DNA from: SG8-40 sp963792855
GTDB lineage: Bacteria > Pseudomonadota > Gammaproteobacteria > Burkholderiales > Eutrophovitaceae
DNA length: 64,000 nucleotides
Assembly: GCA_963792855.1 (NCBI GenBank)
Contig: CAWBXZ010000015.1
Location: forward strand, 1 to 64,000
Reading direction: 5' to 3'
The notes under the pieces were generated by a model. That model was given only the letters and a program-made list of their open reading frames with translations, made no database searches and was not told where the DNA came from. Positions 7,734-14,790 of the stretch are shown here, in pieces. A program made the position numbers and the translations under genes. Position 1 is the stretch's first letter, and every line of letters starts with the position of its first letter.

Positions 7734-9692
7734 CTATGCGGTTTTCTTGTCCGTTTTTTTTCTGGCGCGCGGGCGCGAAGCCGGCTTCGGCTTCGCTGGC
7801 GTCTTTGCGGACGCTTTCTTTGCGGGTGATTTTCTGGCTGCCGGTTGGTCCAGTGGCGCACTTTTCCCGGCAGCCGTGTCTTTTTGCGCGTCCAGCCGGA
7901 ATTTGGCAAAGCTGCCGGGCGCATCTTCCAATACCGTCAACTTGCCGTCACCGGGTTTGCGCGCCGGCATCTTGTCGCCGCCGAACGGTGCGATCCAGTC
8001 GCGCCAGTCCGTCCACCAGGAGCCGGGGTGTTTCTGCGCGTCACTCAGCCATCCGTCTGCATCCTGCTCAAGCGACGGGTTGGTCCAGTACCAGTACTTG
8101 TTGCCTGCGGGCGGATTGACGATGCCGGCGATATGCCCCGAACCGCCGAGCACGAACTTGACCGGCCCCGTGAAGAGTTTTGCACCGGCATAGGTCGACT
8201 TCCACGGCGCGATGTGATCCTCCACCGTTGAAGCGAAATACATCGGTGTTTCCACGCGGGACAGGTCGATCGGCTCGCCGGCGAGCGTGATGGCGCCCGG
8301 CTCGCGCAGCTCGTTGCGGATGTACATGTGGCGCAAATAGAAGGTGTGCATGCGTGCCGGCATGCGGGTCGCATCCGAGTTCCAGTACAACAGGTCGAAC
8401 GGCATCGGTTCGCGGCCGAGCAGATAGTTGTTCACCACGAAGGACCATATCAGGTCGTTGGCGCGCATCATGTTGAAAGTCGTTGCCATGTCGGAACCTT
8501 CGAGAAAACCGCGCTGCTCCATCTTCTTCTCGAGGTTTGTAAGCACTTCCTCATCGACGAAGACACCGAGTTCACCGGGCTCCTCGAAGTCGATCATGGT
8601 GGTGAAAAACGTCGTGCTCTTGACCCGATCCGATTGATTGCGCGCGGCCAGCCATCCCAGGGCTGCGGCGCTCAAGGTGCCCCCCAGGCAGTAGCCGATC
8701 AGGTTGATCGATTTTTCTCCGGTTGCCTGTTCGATTGCATTCATTGCCGCCAGCGGGCCTTCGGTCAGGTAATCGTCAAACGTCTTGCCGGCCAGGCGTT
8801 CATCCGGGTTGACCCAGGAAATCACGAATACCGTGATTCCCTGATCCACCGCCCATTTGATGAAGGAGTTGCTCTGACGAAGATCGAGGATGTAGTACTT
8901 GTTGATCCAGGGCGGAACGATCAGCAGCGGCGTCTTGTAGACGTCCGGCGTGGACGGTTCGTACTGAATCAGCTGCATCAGTTCGGTCTGGAACACCACC
9001 TTGCCGGGCGTCGTGGCGACGTTCTCGCCCATCTTGAAGGCCTTGTTGTCGACCATCTTTATGGCGAGCTTGCCCTGTCCGCGGTCGATATCCTGCAGCA
9101 GGTTATTCAGTCCTTCGAGCAGGTTCTTGCCCCCGGTCTCCATCGTTGTCTTGAGGACGTCGGGGTTGGTCAGCACGAAATTGCTCGGCGCCAGCGCGTC
9201 GACGTACTGCTTGGTGAAGAACTTGACCTTGCGGGCGGTCTGCTTGTCGAGCCCCTCGACTTCGGCGACGGTGTTCTGCACGTCCTGTGCGGCGACGAGA
9301 TAGGCTTGCCGGATGTAGTCGAACATCCAGTTGTTCCACAATTCGCTGCGAAATCTGGGATCCGGCTTGGGCTGCGGCGCCTGTGCTGGGTCGGTTTCGC
9401 CGGACATCTGCTTCATCCACGCTTGCCACAGTTCGAACTGGCTTTGCCACATCTTCATGCCCGTCTCGGCCAGCCTGGCCGGATCGGACATCATCTGCGT
9501 TGCCAGATTGGTGAATGCCTTGCCGACGCCAATTTCGTCGGGGTTTTCCTCATGGAGTTTCTTCGCCTGGCTGACGAGATGTGACTTGACGATGTGGTCG
9601 CTGCGCAGCGCGATCTCGGCAAGAATACGCGCGAATTCGGCCGGATCGGTCGCTTGAGCGACGTTGTCGGTTTTTGATTTCGGGTCTGCCAT
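7734..9692 (-). CDS. phaC: Class I poly(R)-hydroxyalkanoate synthase with basic C-terminal tail
   Basis: PhaC polymerises (R)-3-hydroxyacyl-CoA into PHA at the granule surface. The 652-residue product has the PhaC N-terminal domain, an alpha/beta-hydrolase core with the lipase-like box GYCLGG (catalytic Cys about residue 335), the Asp in STVEDHIAPW and the His in GGSGHIAGIVNPP. Usual class I synthases are about 560-600 residues. Here the ordinary end (VLEDAPGSFAKFRLDA) is followed by roughly 55 residues rich in Lys, Ala and Pro (SPAKKASAKTPAKPKPASRP), resembling histone H1 or AlgP tails. No phaA, phaB or phasin gene is adjacent. Function is sure; the tail is the oddity. Confidence 0.96.
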   Translation of the reverse strand: MADPKSKTDNVAQATDPAEFARILAEIALRSDHIVKSHLVSQAKKLHEENPDEIGVGKAFTNLATQMMSDPARLAETGMKMWQSQFELWQAWMKQMSGETDPAQAPQPKPDPRFRSELWNNWMFDYIRQAYLVAAQDVQNTVAEVEGLDKQTARKVKFFTKQYVDALAPSNFVLTNPDVLKTTMETGGKNLLEGLNNLLQDIDRGQGKLAIKMVDNKAFKMGENVATTPGKVVFQTELMQLIQYEPSTPDVYKTPLLIVPPWINKYYILDLRQSNSFIKWAVDQGITVFVISWVNPDERLAGKTFDDYLTEGPLAAMNAIEQATGEKSINLIGYCLGGTLSAAALGWLAARNQSDRVKSTTFFTTMIDFEEPGELGVFVDEEVLTNLEKKMEQRGFLEGSDMATTFNMMRANDLIWSFVVNNYLLGREPMPFDLLYWNSDATRMPARMHTFYLRHMYIRNELREPGAITLAGEPIDLSRVETPMYFASTVEDHIAPWKSTYAGAKLFTGPVKFVLGGSGHIAGIVNPPAGNKYWYWTNPSLEQDADGWLSDAQKHPGSWWTDWRDWIAPFGGDKMPARKPGDGKLTVLEDAPGSFAKFRLDAQKDTAAGKSAPLDQPAARKSPAKKASAKTPAKPKPASRPRARKKTDKKTA

Positions 9693-9943
9693 ATCTGTTC
9701 GTGTCAGGCTGATTGAGTTGTCGGTGTGAGTATTCGCTCAGGCACACGGCCCCACGCCGCGGGGTGATGACTCCGGGCCGGCTGCGGTTCCGGCTTTTTC
9801 CGCCTTCGAGATACGAGGACGGTTCGGGCGGCTACTCCTGGTGAACATCACCGGTATCGGGGCGTGCTGTCGCAAGCCCTCATTGTATTGCATGCGTGTG
9901 ACGGGCACATTGCGGCTTCGGCAGAACACCGTGAACTTGCCGA

Positions 9944-10588
9944 CTACGATTTCCTCTCCTTGCCGTAGTCCCTGAACTTGCGAATGACCGTGCTCATCTC
10001 GCGGGCCGGCAGTATGCGCGGCTTGCCGATTTGCAGTGCACGCCAGTACTGCTCACACAGTGCTTCGACCTCGACCGCCAGCGACAGTGCTTTTTGCAGA
10101 TTTTCGCCGGTGGCGATCATGCCGTGGTTGGCCAGCAGGCAGGCCTTGCGGCCGGTCAGGGCCTCTAGCGCATGATCCGAGAGCTGCTGCGTGCCGAAGG
10201 TGGCGTATGGCGCGCAGCGGATACTGTTTCCGCCGGCAACGGCAATCATGTAGTGAAACGCCGGCACGTCTTTTCCGAGGCACGCCAGCGTCGTTGCGAA
10301 GCTCGAATGCGTGTGCACGACGGCATGCACATCGCTTCGGCCACGATAGATGTCGAAATGAAAGCGCCATTCCGATGAAGGCGCCCATTTCCCGCGCGGC
10401 TTGCCGGCGGTGTCGACGAAGACCATGTCACCCGGTCCGCTGTCTTCGTAGCGCCGCCCGGAGGGCGTGATCAGAAAGCCGTTCTTCCAGCGCGCGCTGA
10501 CATTGCCCGAAGTGCCGCGATTGATCCCGAGCGAGTTCATCGCCATCGCGGTGGAAAGAATGTTCTTGCGCAGCTGAAGCTCGGTCAT
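9944..10588 (-). CDS. Class II aldolase, probable 5-deoxyribulose/5-methylthioribulose-1-phosphate aldolase
   Basis: The 214-residue class II aldolase/adducin protein has GTSGNVSARW (substrate phosphate loop), the zinc ligands in VVHTHSSFA and the distal LLANHGMIATG. It resembles L-fuculose-1-phosphate aldolases. Its ATG (10588) overlaps the mtnA stop by four bases, so the two are translationally coupled. Known: mtnA paired with an 'ald2' aldolase defines the DHAP shunt, which converts 5'-deoxyadenosine and methylthioadenosine ribose moieties to DHAP plus (methylthio)acetaldehyde. The alternative is MtnB dehydratase of classical methionine salvage, but none of the other salvage genes (mtnC, mtnD) is adjacent. 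The substrate is inferred from context. Confidence 0.75.
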   Translation of the reverse strand: MTELQLRKNILSTAMAMNSLGINRGTSGNVSARWKNGFLITPSGRRYEDSGPGDMVFVDTAGKPRGKWAPSSEWRFHFDIYRGRSDVHAVVHTHSSFATTLACLGKDVPAFHYMIAVAGGNSIRCAPYATFGTQQLSDHALEALTGRKACLLANHGMIATGENLQKALSLAVEVEALCEQYWRALQIGKPRILPAREMSTVIRKFRDYGKERKS

Positions 10589-11691
10589 GAAGTGGTTTTT
10601 GTGAAATCGCCCGGTCGGGATGAAGCGGCGCGAATTGCGGACAGGCCGTCGCGGGTCGCAGCGCAAATACCGGCCTCGGTAATGATGCCGGTTACCAGCT
10701 CCGGTGGCGTAACGTCGAACCCAGGGTTCGCAACGTTCATGTCCCTGGCGCCGATCTCGATTCTCGCCGCTTTCCCTTTGTCGTCAAGGCCGTGTACGAC
10801 GCGAATTTCGTCGGCGCTGCGCTCCTCGATCGGGATTTCACCCATTGCGTCGGCAATGGTCCAGTCGATCGTCGGGCTGGGTACGGCTGCGTAAAAAGGA
10901 ACGCCGTTGTGTTTCGCTGCCAGTGCCTTGAGGTAAGTGCCGATCTTGTTGCAGACATGGCCGTCCGCAGTGACGCGATCGGCACCGACGATCACGAGAT
11001 CGACCTTGCCGTGTTGCATCAGGTGTCCGCCGGCGTTGTCGGCAATCAGCGTGTACGGCACGCCGTGACTACCCAGTTCCCATGCGGTCAGAAAACCCTG
11101 GCTGCGGGGCCGGGTTTCATCCACCCACACGTGGACGGCAATGCCCGCGTCGTGCGCCAGATAAATCGGCGCCAGCGCCGTGCCGTAATCGACCGTCGCC
11201 AGCCAGCCCGCATTGCAATGCGTGAGTACATTGATCGTCTTGCCGGGTTTCGCGATGTCGCGAATCAATGCCAGGCCGTGGCGGCCGATGGCGCGGTTCA
11301 GTTCGATATCTTCGTCGGCGATGCGCTGCGCCTCCGTCCAGGCTGCGTCGCCGCGCTGTTCCTGTGCCAGCGGGCCGAGGTGGCCGCGCATGCGCTCGAG
11401 CGACCAGCGCAGGTTCACCGCGGTGGGGCGTGTGCGCATCAGCCGGTCGGTTGCGGCCGCAAGCGCAGCGTCGCTGGCGTCAGTGCGCATGGCCAGTGCG
11501 ACGCCGTACGCAGCCACGGCACCGATCAGCGGCGCGCCGCGTACCTTCATCGACCGGATCGCATGCGCGGCTTCGTCGCATGTGTGCAGCCTGAGCGTTC
11601 CGAACTCGTAGGGGAGGCGAGTCTGGTCAACAATTCCAATGCTGTTGCCGTCGCGCCATACGCTCCGGTAGTTGACGTTGCCGACTTTCAT
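10585..11691 (-). CDS. mtnA: S-methyl-5-thioribose-1-phosphate isomerase
   Basis: The 368-residue protein of the eIF2B-like/aldose-ketose isomerase family has the N-terminal MKVRGAPLIGAVAAYGVALA, the catalytic Cys in VLTHCNAGWLATVDYG and the catalytic Asp in VIVGADRVTADGHVCNKIGT. It isomerises 5-methylthioribose-1-phosphate (and 5-deoxyribose-1-phosphate) to the ribulose form in the cytoplasm. It is transcribed ahead of, and overlaps by four bases, the class II aldolase that would split the product. A phosphorylase or kinase that makes its substrate is not in this window. A C-terminal extension of about 15 residues (SSRPGDFTKTTS) is unremarkable. Confidence 0.93.
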   Translation of the reverse strand: MKVGNVNYRSVWRDGNSIGIVDQTRLPYEFGTLRLHTCDEAAHAIRSMKVRGAPLIGAVAAYGVALAMRTDASDAALAAATDRLMRTRPTAVNLRWSLERMRGHLGPLAQEQRGDAAWTEAQRIADEDIELNRAIGRHGLALIRDIAKPGKTINVLTHCNAGWLATVDYGTALAPIYLAHDAGIAVHVWVDETRPRSQGFLTAWELGSHGVPYTLIADNAGGHLMQHGKVDLVIVGADRVTADGHVCNKIGTYLKALAAKHNGVPFYAAVPSPTIDWTIADAMGEIPIEERSADEIRVVHGLDDKGKAARIEIGARDMNVANPGFDVTPPELVTGIITEAGICAATRDGLSAIRAASSRPGDFTKTTS

Positions 11692-11703
11692 CTTTTGTGG
11701 GGC

Positions 11704-12759
11704 CTACGGTGAAATGGCGAAGCGGCGCGCGCCGTTCCCGTCTTTGCCCAGGAACTGGACTTCGTCACGGTACCAGAGGTTGTGAAGATGCGCGATCGAC
11801 TCGCCCATCGCGAAAAAAAGCTGGTGCGTATCGAGTCTGCGGCGAAACAGCACCGGCAGCAGATCGGCTGCCGTGCTTGGAGCGGCGCACGCGCTTCTGA
11901 CTTCCGCGAGACGCTCTTCGTGGTGCTGGTGCAGCATCATCACCCGCAGGTGCGCGCCGGTGAACGGCAGTCCGTGCGAGGGCAGGACCAGGGTGTCTTC
12001 GGGCAAGTCCAGGAAACGGTCTATCGAGCGCAGAAACAGTTTCAGCGGGTCGCCCAGCGGTTCGAACGGCCACACGCTGACATTGGTGCTGATCTTTGGC
12101 AACAGCATGTCGCCCGAGATCAGCACACCCAGCGATGCGCAATACAGAGCCGAGTGTTCCGGCGCGTGTCCGTAGCCGGCGATGACGCGCCAGACATGGT
12201 CGCCGATCGGGATCTCGTCGCCGTCGAGCAGCCGGATGTAACGATCGGGCGGCTCCGAGATGATCTTCCGGTAGCCGTTGCCGCGCGCCGCAATGGCAGC
12301 AACGCGCTCCTCGTCGAGTCCGTGTTCGCGGAACAACCCGGCCACCGCTTGCGAGCTGTTGCCGGCCCCGCCGCTGTAATTGGCATGGGCAGACAGGTAT
12401 TCCGATTCGCTGGTCCACATCGGGATCTCGAAGCGCCGCGTCAGCCAGCCGGCATTGCCCATGTGGTCGGGGTGGTAATGGGTGACGATGATCCGGTTCA
12501 GCATGCCGTCAATGACGTCGCTGGCGAGCACGCGGTCCCAGTTCCCGCGCGTCTCGTCGTTTGACAATCCGGTGTCGATGGCGGTCCAGTGCTCGCCGTC
12601 GCGCAGCAGCCAGAGATTGATATGGTCTAACGCGAATGGCAGGTTCATGCGCAGCCAGAACACGCCATCGGCGACCTGCCGAACCGTTCCGGGCGCGGGG
12701 ATGTCGGGGAAGGGGAACGCGAGCGCAGCGGGCGCCGCCTTGGAAGCGGATGAGGGCAT
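11704..12759 (-). CDS. Metallo-beta-lactamase-fold hydrolase
   Basis: The 351-residue MBL-fold protein has the metal motif THYHPDHMGNAGWL, GYGHAPEHSALY for the third ligand and ISGDMLLPKIS for the bridging Asp. The C-terminal region adds a helical DUF-like part (LRVMMLHQHHEERLAEV). It is divergent from liuR across a LiuR-type palindrome, and MBL-fold genes of this kind are frequent members of proteobacterial liu loci, so it is probably LiuR-controlled. The likely activity is hydrolysis of a thioester or ester related to branched-chain acyl-CoA metabolism. The substrate is unknown; glyoxalase II-like or lactonase activities are alternatives. Confidence 0.85.
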   Translation of the reverse strand: MPSSASKAAPAALAFPFPDIPAPGTVRQVADGVFWLRMNLPFALDHINLWLLRDGEHWTAIDTGLSNDETRGNWDRVLASDVIDGMLNRIIVTHYHPDHMGNAGWLTRRFEIPMWTSESEYLSAHANYSGGAGNSSQAVAGLFREHGLDEERVAAIAARGNGYRKIISEPPDRYIRLLDGDEIPIGDHVWRVIAGYGHAPEHSALYCASLGVLISGDMLLPKISTNVSVWPFEPLGDPLKLFLRSIDRFLDLPEDTLVLPSHGLPFTGAHLRVMMLHQHHEERLAEVRSACAAPSTAADLLPVLFRRRLDTHQLFFAMGESIAHLHNLWYRDEVQFLGKDGNGARRFAISP

Positions 12760-12819
12760 TTGGATATGAGTAGTGAGTGCAGGCCGAGACCGAATTCGGG
12801 CGGCAGAGTTGGATTCTAC

Positions 12820-12836
12820 TTGACGTTTACGTAAAC
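12820..12836. promoter_or_regulatory. Putative LiuR operator between the MBL gene and liuR
   Basis: TTGACGTTTACGTAAAC contains the 12-bp perfect palindrome GTTTACGTAAAC (12825-12836). The same core occurs in the longer palindrome upstream of liuA. It lies 9 bp before the liuR start and 60 bp before the divergent MBL gene, suitable for autoregulation and for control of both genes. Confidence 0.75.
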
Positions 12837-12845
12837 TGCGCTGAA

Positions 12846-13277
12846 ATGACTGACACCACTTACACGATTACCGATCTGGCCCGCGAATTCGGCCTTACGA
12901 CCCGCGCGATCCGCTTTTACGAGGACCAGGGTCTGTTGCATCCGCAACGAGCCGGACGAAACCGGATTTATGCCAACGGCGACCGCGTGCGCCTGAAGCT
13001 CACGTTGCGCGGCAAGCGCCTTGGCCTGTCGCTGTCGGAGATTCGCGAGTTGATCGACATGTACGGCGCCACCAGGGGCGACCGGCAACAGCTCCAGCGT
13101 TTTCTTGAAGTTCTGCAAAACCGGCGCAGCGCGCTCGAACAGCAGCGCGAAGACATCGAGGCGGTGCTGGGCGAGATCGCCAGTTTCGAACAGCAGTGCC
13201 ATGCCTTGCTCGGGAAAAGCGCCGGAAGCAAGCTGAAGAAGCGGAGCCGGAGCCGACGGTCAGAGGCAACCACCTGA
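12846..13277 (+). CDS. liuR: MerR-family regulator of the leucine/isovalerate utilisation genes
   Basis: The 143-residue MerR protein starts MTDTTYTITDLAREFGLTTR, has the winged helix AIRFYEDQGLLHPQRAGRNR, and a C-terminal dimerisation coiled coil (QQLQRFLEVLQNRRSALEQQ). The ATG at 12846 is used because family members begin at this point; upstream codons cross the operator. Known: LiuR represses branched-chain amino-acid degradation genes and responds to pathway acyl-CoAs. Two matching palindromes flank the gene, one before itself and one before liuA. The C-terminus is short and basic, with no metal-binding cysteine pair, as expected for an acyl-CoA sensor. Confidence 0.9.
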   Translation: MTDTTYTITDLAREFGLTTRAIRFYEDQGLLHPQRAGRNRIYANGDRVRLKLTLRGKRLGLSLSEIRELIDMYGATRGDRQQLQRFLEVLQNRRSALEQQREDIEAVLGEIASFEQQCHALLGKSAGSKLKKRSRSRRSEATT

Positions 13278-13311
13278 AAAACATAGTAATTCAACAATCG
13301 AGCAAGCCAGA

Positions 13312-13340
13312 TTGACGTTTACGTAAACGTCAACTAAAGT
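13312..13340 (+). promoter_or_regulatory. liuA promoter with embedded LiuR palindrome
   Basis: A 22-bp perfect palindrome occupies 13312-13333 (left arm TTGACGTTTAC, right arm its reverse complement). The same bases supply a -35 box TTGACG (13312-13317), followed by exactly 17 bp and a -10-like TAAAGT (13335-13340). The operator therefore covers the -35 and spacer of the liuA promoter, the standard MerR-family geometry. The liuA start is about 75 bp downstream. Confidence 0.8.
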
Positions 13341-13414
13341 CTGTTGCCACGGCATGCTGCCGGTGCTCCCAATGGCGCCGTCGGGGCGGCCGGGAACGAG
13401 TCGGAGAGCGAACC

Positions 13415-14602
13415 ATGAAACCCGGAGAAACCTTTCTCAAGGAGCTTCCTTCCCTGAATTTCGGGCTGGGAGAAGACATCGACATGCTGCGCGACACGGT
13501 ACGCGCGTTCGCGGCCAATGAGATCGCGCCTCGCGCTGCCGGGATCGATAGCAGCAACGAGTTCCCGATGGATTTGTGGCGCAAGTTCGGCGACCTCGGA
13601 TTGCTCGGCATTACCGTCGAGGAGGCGTACGGCGGCACGGATATGGGTTACCTCGCCCACATCGTCGCGGTCGAGGAGATTTCGCGCGCGTCGGCGGCGG
13701 TCGGACTGTCGTACGGCGCGCACTCGAACCTGTGCGTGAACCAGATTCGGCGCAACGGCACCGATGCCCAGCGCAGGAAGTATCTTCCCGGGCTGATTTC
13801 CGGAGAACACGTTGGCGCGCTTGCGATGAGCGAACCCAATGCCGGATCTGATGTGGTGAGCATGAAGCTGCGCGCAGACAAGCGCGGCGACCGGTATGTG
13901 CTCAACGGCAACAAGATGTGGATCACCAACGGACCGGATGCCGACGTTCTGGTGGTGTACGCGAAGACCGATGTTGACGCGGGGCCGAAAGGCATCACCG
14001 CGTTTCTGGTGGAAAAGGGTTTCAAGGGATTTTCCACGGCGCAGAAGCTCGACAAGCTGGGCATGCGCGGTTCGAACACGTGCGAGCTTGTTTTCCGGGA
14101 TTGTGAAATCCCCGAAGAGAACGTGCTCGGCGAAGTCAACAAGGGCGTGCATGTCCTGATGAGCGGTCTTGATTACGAGCGCGCCGTGCTGGCCGGCGGT
14201 CCGATCGGGGTGATGCAGGCTTGTATGGACGTCGTCGTGCCTTACCTGCACGACCGCGAGCAATTCGGCAAGCCGATCGGCGAGTTTCAGCTCATGCAGG
14301 GCAAGCTGGCTGACATGTACACCACCATGAATGCCAGCAAAGCCTATGTCTATGCTGTCGGCCGCGCCTGTGACAGGGGCGAGACGACGCGCAAGGACGC
14401 AGCCGGCGTGATTCTTTATGCGGCTGAAAAGTCGACCTGGATGGCGGGCGAAGCGATACAGGTGCTCGGCGGCATGGGCTACATCAACGAATCACCGACC
14501 GGCCGGCTGTGGCGTGACGCAAAACTCTACGAAATAGGCGCCGGGACCTCGGAGATTCGCCGATGGTTGATCGGGCGGGAACTGTTTTCCGAAACCAGGT
14601 GA
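13415..14602 (+). CDS. liuA: Isovaleryl-CoA dehydrogenase
   Basis: This FAD enzyme oxidises isovaleryl-CoA to 3-methylcrotonyl-CoA, passing electrons to ETF. The 395 residues show the full acyl-CoA dehydrogenase order: N-terminal helical domain, ALAMSEPNAGSDVVSMKLRA with the flavin-binding region, and a C-terminal helical domain ending IQVLGGMGYINESPTGRLWR. The catalytic Glu is in SGLDYERAVLAGGPIG, the position used by isovaleryl-CoA dehydrogenases rather than straight-chain ones. It is the first gene of the LiuR-controlled operon and is preceded by the palindromic promoter. Confidence 0.95.
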   Translation: MKPGETFLKELPSLNFGLGEDIDMLRDTVRAFAANEIAPRAAGIDSSNEFPMDLWRKFGDLGLLGITVEEAYGGTDMGYLAHIVAVEEISRASAAVGLSYGAHSNLCVNQIRRNGTDAQRRKYLPGLISGEHVGALAMSEPNAGSDVVSMKLRADKRGDRYVLNGNKMWITNGPDADVLVVYAKTDVDAGPKGITAFLVEKGFKGFSTAQKLDKLGMRGSNTCELVFRDCEIPEENVLGEVNKGVHVLMSGLDYERAVLAGGPIGVMQACMDVVVPYLHDREQFGKPIGEFQLMQGKLADMYTTMNASKAYVYAVGRACDRGETTRKDAAGVILYAAEKSTWMAGEAIQVLGGMGYINESPTGRLWRDAKLYEIGAGTSEIRRWLIGRELFSETR

Positions 14603-14790
14603 TTTCGCCCCCTTACCGCGCAGTGTGCAGAGGACGCAGAGAGTGCTTGAGAATGCCGCGATTGATTGCCGATGAACGGAGCACAATGGCTTTGGGTTCC
14701 GCCTCGGTGCAGATAGTCGATGATGGAAACCGTTGTCCGGCGGGATTTTTCTGCGCGGCCTCAGCGTCCTTCGCGGCTGGCGTTTTTCTC

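Noticed and set aside
14610..14790. Possible hidden gene or repeat element between liuA and aceK
   Set aside because: The open frame here is only an upstream extension of aceK. GCAGAGGACGCAGAGAG resembles intergenic repeats seen in proteobacteria, but the matching arm is too degraded to call an element.
14563..14790. Upstream start for AceK within liuA
   Set aside because: The extension overlaps the end of liuA and has no homology-like content; MTVTTTRAQTDLAFLIAQGM at 14791 is the family start.
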